DNA of 49,965 nt, from the NCBI GenBank assembly GCA_021740785.1, contig JAIOZI010000034.1:1-49965 (forward strand), given 5' to 3'. The position numbers and the translations under genes were made by a program. The stretch comes from Melioribacteraceae bacterium. Its GTDB lineage: Bacteria > Bacteroidota > Ignavibacteria > Ignavibacteriales > Melioribacteraceae. Position 1 is the first letter of the stretch. Each line of letters opens with the position of its first letter. A model generated the notes under the pieces. The model worked only from the letters and a program-made list of their open reading frames with translations, was not told the origin of the DNA and searched no databases. Below are positions 41,196 to 49,965 of the stretch, piece by piece.

Positions 41196-42032
41196 ATGAA
41201 ATTTGATCCTGTTATTCAAGATCCGCCGGAGATTGATCCGAAATATCTGCCGTCAATGACCGCCGTAACATTCGAAAGCAGCGGTTCCAAATTGATAGGT
41301 GCATTCCTTATTGCAAATGGAAAAGGTCCGCATCCTACCGTAATTATGCTGCACGGATTTCCCGGGAATGAAACCAATTTTGATATAAGTCATGCAATAC
41401 GAAGATTTGGCTTTAATGTGTTAATCTTTCATTATAGAGGTTCATGGGGAAGTAAAGGAAAATTTTCATGGCTAAATTGCTTTGATGATGTTAAAAGTTC
41501 CGTTAGGTTTTTAGAATCGGAATGGGCAATAAATGAACTGCGTGTTGACCCGGAAAGGATAATACTGATGGGTCACAGCATGGGAGGATTTTTGTCGTTA
41601 ATAAAAGCCGCCGACTTTGATAAGATTAAACATATCGCTGCTTTTGCTCCTTTTAATCTCGGTTACTTTGGAAAGTTGATTATGCACAACGAATATGCAT
41701 TTGCACTAACAAATGAAAATATTTCTTATAACTGTGAGCTGTTAAACGCCTCACCGGATGATTTAATTTCGGAGATGATCGAACATTCGGAAACTCTCAA
41801 CTTATTTAATTATATAGAAAAGCTATTAAATAAGAACATATTATTAATCGGCGCCGACAATGATTTTATTGCACCCGCTGAATTGCATTTCAATCCTTTT
41901 ACTGAAGCGCTTGAGAATGCCGGGTGTAAAAATTTAACCAAAATAACATTTGATTCGGGGCATTCTTTTTCCAATAAGAGAATTGAACTAACCTACAAGA
42001 TAATTGACTGGCTAAAGGCTAATAAAATTTAG
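41196..42032 (+). CDS. Alpha/beta-hydrolase
   Basis: 278 residues with a complete hydrolase triad: oxyanion region MLHGFPGNETNF, nucleophile elbow GHSMGG with Ser128, acidic residue in GADNDFIAP (Asp221 or Asp223), and His256 in DSGHSF. The protein lacks a signal peptide, so it is cytoplasmic. It resembles serine esterases/acylaminoacyl-peptidase-like hydrolases; the substrate is unknown. It lies 9 bp after the RidA gene and 11 bp before the decarboxylase, so it may act on a related amide or ester. Confidence 0.82.
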   Translation: MKFDPVIQDPPEIDPKYLPSMTAVTFESSGSKLIGAFLIANGKGPHPTVIMLHGFPGNETNFDISHAIRRFGFNVLIFHYRGSWGSKGKFSWLNCFDDVKSSVRFLESEWAINELRVDPERIILMGHSMGGFLSLIKAADFDKIKHIAAFAPFNLGYFGKLIMHNEYAFALTNENISYNCELLNASPDDLISEMIEHSETLNLFNYIEKLLNKNILLIGADNDFIAPAELHFNPFTEALENAGCKNLTKITFDSGHSFSNKRIELTYKIIDWLKANKI

Positions 42033-42043
42033 ATGGAGATTAC

Positions 42044-43510
42044 ATGTCCAACATTACAAGAGATATGTCGGGAGATGACTTTAAAAAATACGGTTATGAA
42101 TTAGTTGATTGGATTGCAAATTACCTAAGCGATTTGGACAACATTCCTGTGCTGCCGGATATTGTTCCCGGAGATATTGAAAAGAAACTCCCGACCAAGC
42201 CGCCGTTTTCAAACGAGACTATGCAAAATATTTTAGCAGATATTGATAAGATAGTAATGCCCGGAATGACTCATTGGAATCATCCGTACTTCAATGCTTA
42301 TTTCAACTCGACTGCAAGCTCTGCCGGAATTCTGGCAGAATTTCTCTCTGCTGCATTTAATGTTAACGGTATGGTTTGGAAATCTGCGCCTGCGTCGAAT
42401 GAAATTGAAAAAGTTACTGTTGATTGGATGCGCCAGATGCTTGGTTTGCCTGATTCATTTTGGGGAATTATTTACGACACTGCTTCAGTATCATCAATGC
42501 ACGCAATTGCATCTGCACGCGAAGATTTAAAAGGGATGAATATACGGGAATTGGGAATGTCCGGTAGAACGGATCTTCCGCTACTGCGTGTTTATTCATC
42601 CGAGCAAGCTCATTCATCAATTGATAAGGGAGCCATTATACTCGGACTAGGATTAAAAAGTTTGGTAAAAATACCAGTCAACGAAAAATTTGAAATGCTG
42701 CCGGATAAATTTGAAGAAGCAATTCTTCAAGATAAAGAGGAAGGTTATTTACCGATGTGTGCAGTTGCAACAATTGGAACCACATCAACAACAAGTGTAG
42801 ATCCTGTAAAACAAATTGCGGAGATCTGCAAAAGACATTATGTTTGGCTTCATGTTGATGCTGCTCATGCCGGTCCGATTGCCATGCTTGATGATTACAG
42901 CTCATATTTTGACGGATGGGAAGAGGCAGATTCAATCGTAATGAATCCGCACAAATGGATGTTCGTCCCAATTGACTTAAGCCTGCTTTTCACCAAACAC
43001 AAAGGAACATTAAAATCAGCATTTAGTTTAGTACATGAATATCTTAAAACAACAGAGGATGATAAAGTAGATAATTTGATGGATTATGGTATTCAATTGG
43101 GTAGAAGATTCCGTTCTTTAAAATTATGGTTTGTAATTCGTTACTTCGGAGTAGAAGGAATTAAAAATATTTTAAGAGAACATTTAAGAATGGGAAAGAA
43201 TTTTTCTGATTGGATTGAGAGTCACCCGGTTTTTGAAAAACTTGCTCCAACTCCTTTCAGCACAATCTGTTTTAGAGCAAAACCGCCAAAGTTAAATGAA
43301 GATGAACTGAATGATTTCAATCAGCAGTTGATCGAAAGAATTAATGCAAAGCGGAAGTTATTCATTACGCATTCAAAATTGAACGGAAAATTTACAATCC
43401 GTTATGTAGTTTCCGGTATAAGAACTCATGATGAACATGTTGAAAAGGCAAAACAAATAATTGAAGACGAATTACATGATATTATGAAAGATTGGGGATT
43501 GAATGACTAA
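42044..43510 (+). CDS. PLP-dependent amino-acid decarboxylase (aromatic-L-amino-acid type)
   Basis: 488 residues of the group II decarboxylase family. The PLP lysine is K304 in VMNPHKWMFVP, the Asp and Ala that contact the cofactor lie in WLHVDAAHAG, and MTHWNHPYFNAYFNSTASSA is typical of aromatic amino-acid (DOPA/tryptophan/phenylalanine) decarboxylases. It should release CO2 from an aromatic amino acid to give an amine. GGAG precedes the ATG. It overlaps the MarC gene by 8 nt and follows a RidA and a hydrolase gene. Exact substrate preference cannot be read from the sequence. Confidence 0.9.
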   Translation: MSNITRDMSGDDFKKYGYELVDWIANYLSDLDNIPVLPDIVPGDIEKKLPTKPPFSNETMQNILADIDKIVMPGMTHWNHPYFNAYFNSTASSAGILAEFLSAAFNVNGMVWKSAPASNEIEKVTVDWMRQMLGLPDSFWGIIYDTASVSSMHAIASAREDLKGMNIRELGMSGRTDLPLLRVYSSEQAHSSIDKGAIILGLGLKSLVKIPVNEKFEMLPDKFEEAILQDKEEGYLPMCAVATIGTTSTTSVDPVKQIAEICKRHYVWLHVDAAHAGPIAMLDDYSSYFDGWEEADSIVMNPHKWMFVPIDLSLLFTKHKGTLKSAFSLVHEYLKTTEDDKVDNLMDYGIQLGRRFRSLKLWFVIRYFGVEGIKNILREHLRMGKNFSDWIESHPVFEKLAPTPFSTICFRAKPPKLNEDELNDFNQQLIERINAKRKLFITHSKLNGKFTIRYVVSGIRTHDEHVEKAKQIIEDELHDIMKDWGLND

Positions 43511-44141
43511 TTTATTTGATTTCGGGTTACTTGCATTCACATCATTATTCACAATGCTGAACCCACTTGGAGTTATTCCGGTCTATACCTCCTTAACGAA
43601 AGATTTGTCATCTGCCGAAGCGAAGAAAGTAGCAGTAAAAGCAACAATCACGGCGCTGCTGATACTTTTAATTTTTGCATTCACGGGTAAGTTCATTTTT
43701 GATTTCTTTTCAATTTCGGTAAACGGATTGCGCATAGTTGGCGGTGTGATTTTTTTTATGACAGGTTTCGATATGCTTCAGGCGCGTTTAACTAGAACAA
43801 AGCATGATGACGAAACAACAAAAGATTATGCAAGCGATATCGCAATAACTCCGTTAGCAATTCCAATGATATGCGGACCCGGGGCAATAACTGTTTCAAT
43901 AGTTTTGTTCAATGATGCCGTTGATTGGTACTCCAGATTTTTACTTTTAGGAATAATTATTTTGATGATGATCATAACTCTTATTTTTCTTTTGAGCGCT
44001 AGAAAAATAATGCGGTTCCTTGGTGATAATGGGAATAAAGTAATGCTTAGAATAATGGGATTAATTGTAATGGTAATTGCGGTTGAGTTTTTTATCAGCG
44101 GATTAAAACCAATCCTAAGAGATATACTGATAATAAAATAA
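43503..44141 (+). CDS. MarC-family integral membrane protein
   Basis: 212 residues with six hydrophobic segments. Family signature sequences are present: FTSLFTMLNPLGVIPVYTSL at the N-terminus and ITPLAIPMICGPGAITVSIV in the middle. MarC proteins (UPF0056) are inner-membrane proteins of poorly known role; several have been suggested to export amino acids or other small molecules. The start overlaps the end of the decarboxylase gene by 8 nt, which makes co-translation likely and suggests a role with the amine pathway. Confidence 0.88.
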   Translation: MTNLFDFGLLAFTSLFTMLNPLGVIPVYTSLTKDLSSAEAKKVAVKATITALLILLIFAFTGKFIFDFFSISVNGLRIVGGVIFFMTGFDMLQARLTRTKHDDETTKDYASDIAITPLAIPMICGPGAITVSIVLFNDAVDWYSRFLLLGIIILMMIITLIFLLSARKIMRFLGDNGNKVMLRIMGLIVMVIAVEFFISGLKPILRDILIIK

Positions 44142-44142
44142 A

Positions 44143-44163
44143 ATGCCGGAATGAATCCGGCAT
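44143..44163 (-). terminator. Terminator of the cold-shock gene
   Basis: ATGCCGGA-ATGAA-TCCGGCAT is an 8-bp hairpin. On the minus strand it is followed by TTTATTTTA, so it terminates the cold-shock gene; the plus-strand tail is A-rich, so it is weak for MarC. Confidence 0.7.
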
Positions 44164-44192
44164 AAAAAAATGTGCGAAACAATAGATAAATA

Positions 44193-44408
44193 TTACTTAT
44201 CCACAGCTTTCACTTCCTGAGCTTGGGGACCTTTTTCTCCTTCACCTAAAGTGAATTCTACTTCCTGCCCTTCTTTGAGAGATTTGTATCCGTCATCAAC
44301 TATTTCGCTAAAATGAACGAACACATCATCGCCTCCTGAGCGCTCAATGAACCCATATCCCTTTGAGGCATTGAACCATTTTACAGTTCCGGTAACACGC
44401 TCTGACAT
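44193..44408 (-). CDS. Cold-shock domain protein
   Basis: 71 residues forming a single CspA-type OB fold, with the RNA-binding motifs KGYGFI (RNP1) and VFVHF (RNP2). It should act as an RNA chaperone. GGAG precedes the ATG. A hairpin terminator follows. The leader between this gene and the diverging clpB is about 300 bp and may carry a long 5' untranslated region, as in other csp genes. Confidence 0.93.
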   Translation of the reverse strand: MSERVTGTVKWFNASKGYGFIERSGGDDVFVHFSEIVDDGYKSLKEGQEVEFTLGEGEKGPQAQEVKAVDK

Positions 44409-44704
44409 TAAGACTCCAAAAAAATTAATAATACAACTAACTAACTCAGAGATAAATATCCCCCGTAGTATTAACCTTTGCTAATAACGGCAGGATAAAC
44501 TCTCATTAACATCAAAAATAAATAAATTGGTCAACAAAACAAATGATTTACACTAATTTTTCTTCTTCTTTAGTTTAAAAAAACTTTTTCGCTTATTTGA
44601 TTGTTCCAATGTTGGCTTTCTTGGGTGATCAATTCCTTTTGAATTTTAGTAATTTTTAAACCATTTTAATAAATGAAAAAGTCATTTTGATGTGAGGATA
44701 TACT

Positions 44705-47332
44705 ATGGCATTCAATTTTAATAAGCTGACTGTAAAAGCTCAGGAGACAGTTCAAAACGCAGTTGAGATTTCTCAGAATTATAATAACCAAATTATTGAA
44801 CCCGAACATATACTTGCGGCAATGGTTCAAGAATCCGAAAATCTTGCCGGTTCAATCTTACAGAAATGCGGGGCAAATCTTAATCAAATAAAATTAAAGA
44901 TATCCGGAATACTTGAGAACCTCCCAAAGGTTTCGGGTGCGGGCGCCGGGAATCAGCAGATGTCTCAACGCACTTCACAGCTTCTGGAAAAATCGTCAGA
45001 AGAGGCACGTAAGCTTAAGGATGAATATGTTTCAAATGAACATCTTTTGATTGCATTAGCCGGCGACAGCGGTGAAGCCGGAAGACTGCTAAAAGAAAAC
45101 GGCATAACTGTTGAAATAATAATGAAAGCCCTCATGGGCATACGCGGTAATCAAAGAGTAACTACACAAAATCCAGAGGATACCTATCAATCATTAAAAA
45201 AATACGGACGGGATTTAAATGAGCTTGCGCAGCAAAATAAACTCGATCCTGTAATTGGTCGGGATGAAGAAATTAGAAGAGTACTGCAAGTGCTTTCAAG
45301 GCGGACAAAAAACAATCCCGTACTAATAGGTGAACCCGGTGTGGGTAAAACAGCAATCGCAGAAGGGATTGCTCATAGAATCATTTCAGGCGATGTTCCG
45401 GAAACATTAAAAACCAAAAGAATTGTTGCGCTTGATATGGGTGCGCTGGTTGCAGGGACACAATTCCGCGGTCAATTTGAAGAAAGAATTAAAGCCGTAG
45501 TTAAAGAAGTCCAGGATTCGAACGGTGAAGTAATTCTATTCATCGATGAACTTCACCAACTGGTTGGCGCAGGCAGAACCGATGGATCGATGGACGCAGC
45601 AAATATATTAAAACCTGCATTAGCAAGAGGCGAGCTACATGCGATTGGCGCAACAACATTAAATGAATTCAAAAAATATATTGAAAAAGATGCCGCGCTC
45701 GAAAGAAGATTTCAGCCAGTACTCATTTCCGAACCAAATGAAGAAGATGCAATTTCCATTTTACGCGGATTGAAAGAACGTTATGAAGTTCATCATGGAG
45801 TACGAATTACCGACGCCGCTATTGTTGCTGCAGTTCAGCTTTCCAATCGATATATAACAGATAGATTTCTGCCGGATAAAGCTATTGATCTCATTGATGA
45901 ATCGGCATCCAAATTACGAATTGAAATTGATTCAATGCCCGAAGAACTTGATGCAATTGAAAGAAAAGTAAAACAACTTGAAATAGAAAAGGAAGCGCTT
46001 AAAAGAGAAAAGGATACTGATTCAAAAATTCGGCTGGATGAATTGAAAAAAGAACTAAGCGACTTCGAAGAAACGCGCAACAGATTAACCTCACATTGGC
46101 AGCTTGAAAAGGAGCGCATTCAGAATATTCGCAAAATGAAAAGCGAAATAGAAAATGCTAAAGCGAATGCTGAAAAATATGAGCGAGAAGGAAACCTTGG
46201 AAAAGTTGCGGAATTGAGATATGGTGTAATTGCCGGTTTAGAGAAAAAACTGAAGATGGGAACCGAAGAGCTGATTAATATTCAACAGGACAGCAAAATG
46301 TTGAAAGAAGAAGTTGAAGCTGAAGACATTGCCGAAATTGTTAGTAAGTGGACCGGCATCCCGGTAAATAGAATGCTTGAAAGTGAAAGAAGTAAATTAC
46401 TGAGAATGGAAGATGAACTTCATAAACGGGTTGTTGGTCAGAATGATGCGGTAGCAGCCGTTTCAAATGCAATTAGAAGATCGCGCGCCGGACTTCAAGA
46501 TTCAGATCGCCCCATAGGTTCATTCATTTTCATCGGTACAACCGGTGTCGGGAAAACCGAGCTGGCAAGAACATTGGCTGAATTTCTTTTCAATGATGTT
46601 CACTCAATGATACGCATCGATATGTCTGAATACATGGAGAAGCACTCGGTTTCACGGTTGATCGGTGCGCCTCCGGGCTATGTAGGTTATGAAGAAGGCG
46701 GACAGTTAACCGAATCGGTTCGAAGACGTCCTTACTCGGTTATTCTTCTAGATGAGATAGAAAAAGCTCATCCGGAAGTTTTCAATATTTTACTTCAGGT
46801 GTTAGATGAAGGACGGTTAACAGACAACCAGGGTAAAACAGTTGATTTTAAAAATACAATAATCATTATGACATCAAACCTTGGCTCACATCTAATCCAG
46901 GAAAAATTAGGTGCGATAAGTGAAGAAAACTATGAAAGTATAATGGGTGAGCTTAGAACAAAGTTATCCGAGTTACTGCGAAAAACCATCAGACCGGAAT
47001 TTCTAAATAGAATTGACGATATCGTTTTATTCAAACCTCTGCTTCAGAACGAATTGAAAGAAATTATCGATATTCAATTGCAACGTGTAAATAAAATGCT
47101 GGGAGAAAAAAATCTAACTTTAGAAATATCTAATGAAGTTAAAGAATTCTTGCTGCAAATCGGGTATGATGTTACTTACGGTGCAAGACCGTTAAAACGC
47201 ACTATACAGCGGTATATTGTTAATCCTCTTTCCACCTCATTATTGATGAATGAATTTCAAAGCGGTGATAATATATCAGCAGAATATCCCGGTGACGGTA
47301 AAATAATCTTTACGAAAAAGGCTGCTGATTAG
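44705..47332 (+). CDS. clpB: ClpB disaggregase
   Basis: 875 residues with the full ClpB order: N-terminal Clp_N repeats (1-150), the first AAA+ module with Walker [10 protein letters not shown] (Lys215) and Walker [10 protein letters not shown], a long coiled-coil middle domain (about 405-530) and the second AAA+ module with GTTGVGKTE (Lys617) and [11 protein letters not shown]. The C-terminal D2-small domain follows. It works with DnaK to rescue aggregated proteins. GAGG lies before the ATG. No CIRCE-type inverted repeat is seen upstream, so heat regulation by HrcA is unlikely at this site. A hairpin overlaps the stop codon. Confidence 0.96.
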   Translation: MAFNFNKLTVKAQETVQNAVEISQNYNNQIIEPEHILAAMVQESENLAGSILQKCGANLNQIKLKISGILENLPKVSGAGAGNQQMSQRTSQLLEKSSEEARKLKDEYVSNEHLLIALAGDSGEAGRLLKENGITVEIIMKALMGIRGNQRVTTQNPEDTYQSLKKYGRDLNELAQQNKLDPVIGRDEEIRRVLQVLSRRTKNNPVLIGEPGVGKTAIAEGIAHRIISGDVPETLKTKRIVALDMGALVAGTQFRGQFEERIKAVVKEVQDSNGEVILFIDELHQLVGAGRTDGSMDAANILKPALARGELHAIGATTLNEFKKYIEKDAALERRFQPVLISEPNEEDAISILRGLKERYEVHHGVRITDAAIVAAVQLSNRYITDRFLPDKAIDLIDESASKLRIEIDSMPEELDAIERKVKQLEIEKEALKREKDTDSKIRLDELKKELSDFEETRNRLTSHWQLEKERIQNIRKMKSEIENAKANAEKYEREGNLGKVAELRYGVIAGLEKKLKMGTEELINIQQDSKMLKEEVEAEDIAEIVSKWTGIPVNRMLESERSKLLRMEDELHKRVVGQNDAVAAVSNAIRRSRAGLQDSDRPIGSFIFIGTTGVGKTELARTLAEFLFNDVHSMIRIDMSEYMEKHSVSRLIGAPPGYVGYEEGGQLTESVRRRPYSVILLDEIEKAHPEVFNILLQVLDEGRLTDNQGKTVDFKNTIIIMTSNLGSHLIQEKLGAISEENYESIMGELRTKLSELLRKTIRPEFLNRIDDIVLFKPLLQNELKEIIDIQLQRVNKMLGEKNLTLEISNEVKEFLLQIGYDVTYGARPLKRTIQRYIVNPLSTSLLMNEFQSGDNISAEYPGDGKIIFTKKAAD

Positions 47333-47340
47333 CAGCTTTT
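47321..47340 (+). terminator. Terminator of clpB overlapping the stop codon
   Basis: GCTGCT (47321-47326) and AGCAGC (47331-47336) form a stem with a GATT loop that includes the first base of the TAG stop, followed by TTTT. A run of A on the other side could extend the stem. Confidence 0.65.
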
Positions 47341-47368
47341 AATATTCAATAGTATTCCAAAAATTTTA

Positions 47369-48769
47369 TTACATCCAGCCAATTAAGTAAGGCGGAATAA
47401 GTAAAAGTAGACCTAGAATAAAAAGTAATAATTGCAGCGGCAGCATCCATCTTGCCCATTTCTCCCATGGCACTTCAGCTAATGTCAAAACACCCATTGT
47501 AACAGCAGAAGTTGGAATAATTAAATTTGAAAACCCGTCGCCAAATTGAAAAGCGAGCACTGCTGTCTGCCTCGATACACCCACTAAATCACCTAAGGGA
47601 GCCATGATCGGCATAGTTAAAGCTGCTTGACCGCTTCCCGAAGGGACGAAGAAATTAATAATTGACTGAACTGCGAACATTGCCTGGCTTGAAACAACAG
47701 GATGCAGTTCGCTAATCGGGGCGGATAACGCATATAAAATCGTATCGATGATTCTTCCCTCTGTCGCAATAATTAAAATCCCTCTCGCTAAAGCAATTAT
47801 TATTGCAGTGCCTATTAATGCTTTTGCACCATCTATAAATGAGTCTGATATTTCTTTGATCGATAATTTCCCGATAACACCGACAGCCAGACCAGTAAAA
47901 AAGAATACTGCGCATATCTCTTTAATGAACCATCCGAAATTCAAAACACCGTAGACAAGTACAAGCAGTCCGAGCAGAAATACAAACAAAACAAATTTAT
48001 GTGTCCGATCTATACCTTCAAATTCCTCAATACCATCAATGTGTAAATCTTTACGTTTTTTCTTATCAATTTCATAAGTGATGCTCTTTTCCGGGTTTGC
48101 TTTTATTCTATTTGCATATACAGTAACAAAAGCAATTGCAGTTATAGTTAGAATTACCCAGACTATTATCCTGTATTCCATGCCGGAGAAAAGCTGCAAG
48201 TCAGCAATTCCCTGTGCTATTCCTATTGTAAACGGATTAAGAAATGCGCCTGCAAAACCAACACCGGCTCCAACAAAAGGAATGGCAATACCGGTTATTG
48301 AATCGTATCCGAGCATTAAAGCCATTGGAACGAATATCAGGATGAACGGAATTATCTCTTCACTCATTCCGAAGACAGCGCCGGCTAAAGAGAAGAAAGT
48401 CATGAAAATCGGTATTAGCAGAGAACGAACCAGTTTGGAATTTTTATGAGCTTTTGCAACTGACTTTATTGCAGAATCAACAGCTTCGGTTTTTTGAAAA
48501 ACACCAAATGCTCCACCGACAATTATCACAAACCCGATAATCAATGCTGCATCAACAAAACCATTTATCGGCGACATCAGCACATCATCAATATTTTGCG
48601 GATTCCTTTCCACATGATGATAAGAACCGTTTACAACTACTTCCTTACCGTTTTTTTCAACACGGTCAAATTCTCCTGCGGGGATAATCCAGGTTGAAAC
48701 TGCGATCAAAACAATAAGTGAAAAAATTATGAAATATGTATTCGGCGCCTTTAGTTTGGATATTTTCAT
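47369..48769 (-). CDS. YfcC-family (DcuC-like) carrier
   Basis: 466 residues with about 12 membrane helices. Typical of YfcC: ISKLKAPNTYFIIFSLIVLI at the start, WIIPAGEFDR, GGAFGVFQKTEAVDSAI, and FFVPSGSGQAALTMPIMAPL near the C-terminus. Family members are annotated as basic amino-acid or C4-dicarboxylate carriers; the substrate is uncertain. I chose ATG at 48769; a TTG one codon upstream is less likely. A peptidase remnant lies directly upstream in the same direction. Confidence 0.88.
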   Translation of the reverse strand: MKISKLKAPNTYFIIFSLIVLIAVSTWIIPAGEFDRVEKNGKEVVVNGSYHHVERNPQNIDDVLMSPINGFVDAALIIGFVIIVGGAFGVFQKTEAVDSAIKSVAKAHKNSKLVRSLLIPIFMTFFSLAGAVFGMSEEIIPFILIFVPMALMLGYDSITGIAIPFVGAGVGFAGAFLNPFTIGIAQGIADLQLFSGMEYRIIVWVILTITAIAFVTVYANRIKANPEKSITYEIDKKKRKDLHIDGIEEFEGIDRTHKFVLFVFLLGLLVLVYGVLNFGWFIKEICAVFFFTGLAVGVIGKLSIKEISDSFIDGAKALIGTAIIIALARGILIIATEGRIIDTILYALSAPISELHPVVSSQAMFAVQSIINFFVPSGSGQAALTMPIMAPLGDLVGVSRQTAVLAFQFGDGFSNLIIPTSAVTMGVLTLAEVPWEKWARWMLPLQLLLFILGLLLLIPPYLIGWM

Positions 48770-48809
48770 CAAAGCTTCTTTCTAGTTTTTAAATTAATTT
48801 TAACACCAT

Positions 48810-49106
48810 TCAGAAGTATATGCATTTATATATTACATGCGCAAACGAATTAGCAATAAAATTTCCTGGACGCATATACGAATCAAAAACATAACCATTT
48901 TTAATAGCGCCGTTCAATTCAATATTTTTTAAACCTTCGAGCGAAGTTTCCTCACATGTTGTGAATGCCACGATAAAATCTATCATGGAAATCTTTTCAC
49001 TAAATATTTTTTCAATTAATCTCAGCAATACCGAAACACCAACATGGTTATCGACTCCTAAAATCTGCGGCGCTTCGATTGCTGTAACTTCCTCAAATAT
49101 TTCGGG
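48810..49106 (-). pseudogene. Remnant of an M20-type (PepT-like) peptidase
   Basis: An open stretch of about 98 codons without a proper start that encodes only the middle of a metallopeptidase. ILGVDNHVGVSVLLRLIEKI contains the Asp of the GxDD/N-xxG metal-ligand motif, and FTTCEETSLEGLKNI contains the Glu-Glu pair of the general base and ligand; GYVFDSYMRPGNFI follows as in PepT-like enzymes. Both ends are lost: an in-frame stop at 49107-49109 lies upstream, and the frame ends at 48810 in unrelated sequence. It is probably inactive. Its position beside a YfcC carrier suggests a former peptidase/transport operon. Confidence 0.7.
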
Positions 49107-49216
49107 TTAATCTTGGAGCGGACACTTGTAAATAATATTACATATTTATTGATGAATGTAGTTTCAATTACATAGTAAGAAATTCGATGTGGTTTTGTCA
49201 AGTGAAAAAAATAAAA

Positions 49217-49846
49217 TCAGACTGTCTGTGCCATTTGTGGAAGATATTTTTCAATATAGCGTTCTCGTTTTTCAAATTTGATTTTGTCAACGTAAACTAA
49301 AATAAATCCATCCACGCAATTTTCAAATGATTGGTCGATTCCAAAATCCGAAAACTGAACGCCTTCGTGCTCACATAATTCGGAATAATGCTTTAACAAT
49401 ACAGGCACACTAAATCCGAACGGTTTCAGCATCATTTTTAGAATTCGATAGTCTTCTTTATAAGTGCTGCCGTTAAAAACCGATTCAAATTCAGAAAGAG
49501 TTCTTTGAGAAATCAGAAATTTATTTTTGGAAACAGCAAATTTTTTATCATTACTAAACCACTTATTAAAATAAAATACAATAAGCTGCTTTGCAGTTTC
49601 AGGATAATTATTGCTGATACTCACCGCACCAAAAAGATAGCGTATATTCGGTGAATTTGCCAAAAATGCTCCTATACCCTGCCACAAGTAGTTAAGTGCA
49701 TTTGTGTTCCAATATTTCTTTTGGACAAAACTTCTGCCAAGTTCAATTGATTCATTCAGATATTCGTCGGTGAATGCATTTGAGTAATTGAACAATGAAT
49801 TTGTATAGAATCCTTGTCTACCATAATTTTTAACCCAACTTGGCCA
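49217..49846 (-). pseudogene. 5'-truncated OlsB-like (GNAT-fold) acyltransferase
   Basis: Open from 49846 to the stop at 49217. The sequence SIELGRSFVQKKYWNTNALN followed by YLWQGIGAFL and NIRYLFGAVSIS is typical of the ornithine-acyl-ACP/hemolysin-like GNAT family, which makes acylated lipids. Upstream the frame still looks homologous (GRQGFYTNSLFNYS), but an in-frame TAA at 49847-49849 and unrelated sequence beyond it remove the N-terminal part. A TTG at 49795 is the only near start inside and is not convincing. So the gene appears truncated, or its beginning was replaced by inserted DNA. Confidence 0.6.
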
Positions 49847-49965
49847 TTAGCAGCAAAAAACCAGTGAAAATCGAGGAAGGTGGCTGCCAAACAATGCGAT
49901 TATGCTCCAAAAACGTTGTTGGTGATGCTGTTCCGTGATTGTAGTGAGGTACGGTACTTGTTTCT
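49847..49965. other. Unassigned sequence at the right edge
   Basis: About 120 bp that breaks the acyltransferase gene. A minus-strand frame is open through it (HYNHGTASPTTFLEHN), but I recognise no family and the window ends. It could be the end of an insertion element. Confidence 0.3.

Noticed and set aside
44409-44704. CIRCE element or heat-shock promoter upstream of clpB
   Set aside because: No TTAGCACTC-N9-GAGTGCTAA inverted repeat or convincing alternative was found.
49217-49795. Intact gene starting at TTG 49795
   Set aside because: Sequence upstream of this TTG still looks homologous in the same frame, so the true gene started further upstream and is broken at 49847.
1-49965. CRISPR arrays or rRNA genes
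   Set aside because: None of the repeats has the regular repeat-spacer pattern, and no rRNA-like sequence was noticed.

Overview
The window looks like chromosomal DNA from a member of the Ignavibacteria or a nearby branch of the Bacteroidota/Chlorobiota group. The evidence is an AT-rich sequence (by eye), C-terminal type IX secretion (T9SS) sorting domains with the NYPNPFNPTT signature, several TAnnTTTG promoter boxes of the Bacteroidota kind, and small GIY-YIG endonuclease genes beside a tRNA gene. This assignment is inference; no rRNA gene is present to settle it.

Layout. 1-3300: the tail of a T9SS-exported protein whose coding frame carries a perfect 28-bp palindrome, then pdxB (-) and aspS (+). 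3498-17274: a type IV pilus-like locus. Two pilin-like genes with a non-canonical leader come first; the second has its own promoter, a strong ribosome binding site and a terminator. Then follow PilC, PilB, PilT, a PilM/PilN-like fusion, a PilO-like protein and a short secretin. Without a break come a CheY-like receiver, an 1176-residue hybrid histidine kinase and a receiver protein with a histidine-phosphotransfer-like helix but no ATPase domain. 17263-20014 (-): an NtrC-type sigma54 activator and a PAS-like hybrid kinase, tail to tail with the pilus locus.

20202-21210: a tRNA-Lys gene and three tandem cassettes, each holding a terminator hairpin and a GIY-YIG endonuclease gene (two intact, one truncated) separated by tRNA-like fragments. 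21211-24134: palindromic repeat debris, an AbgT-family transporter, a MITE-like palindromic element and a small kinase-fold protein. 24287-31336 (-): a TetR-controlled RND efflux operon (TetR, TolC, membrane fusion protein, RND pump) ending in a crotonase-like gene, with a clear operator and promoter. 31367-32218 is gene-free and repeat-rich.

32219-36946 (+): an amino-acid dehydrogenase, a lipoprotein, an EamA transporter and a T9SS-exported endonuclease I. 37227-40446 (-): nfu, rsmI and proS. 40797-44141 (+): a compact four-gene set (RidA, alpha/beta hydrolase, PLP decarboxylase, MarC). 44193-47332: a cold-shock protein (-) and clpB (+). 47369-49965: a YfcC-type carrier preceded by two decayed genes (an M20-type peptidase fragment and a 5'-truncated OlsB-like acyltransferase).

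The best candidates for something undescribed are the pilus-like system with E5-less pilins fused to a signalling cascade, the tandem tRNA/terminator/GIY-YIG cassettes, and the palindrome that adds about nine in-frame residues to a T9SS sorting domain.
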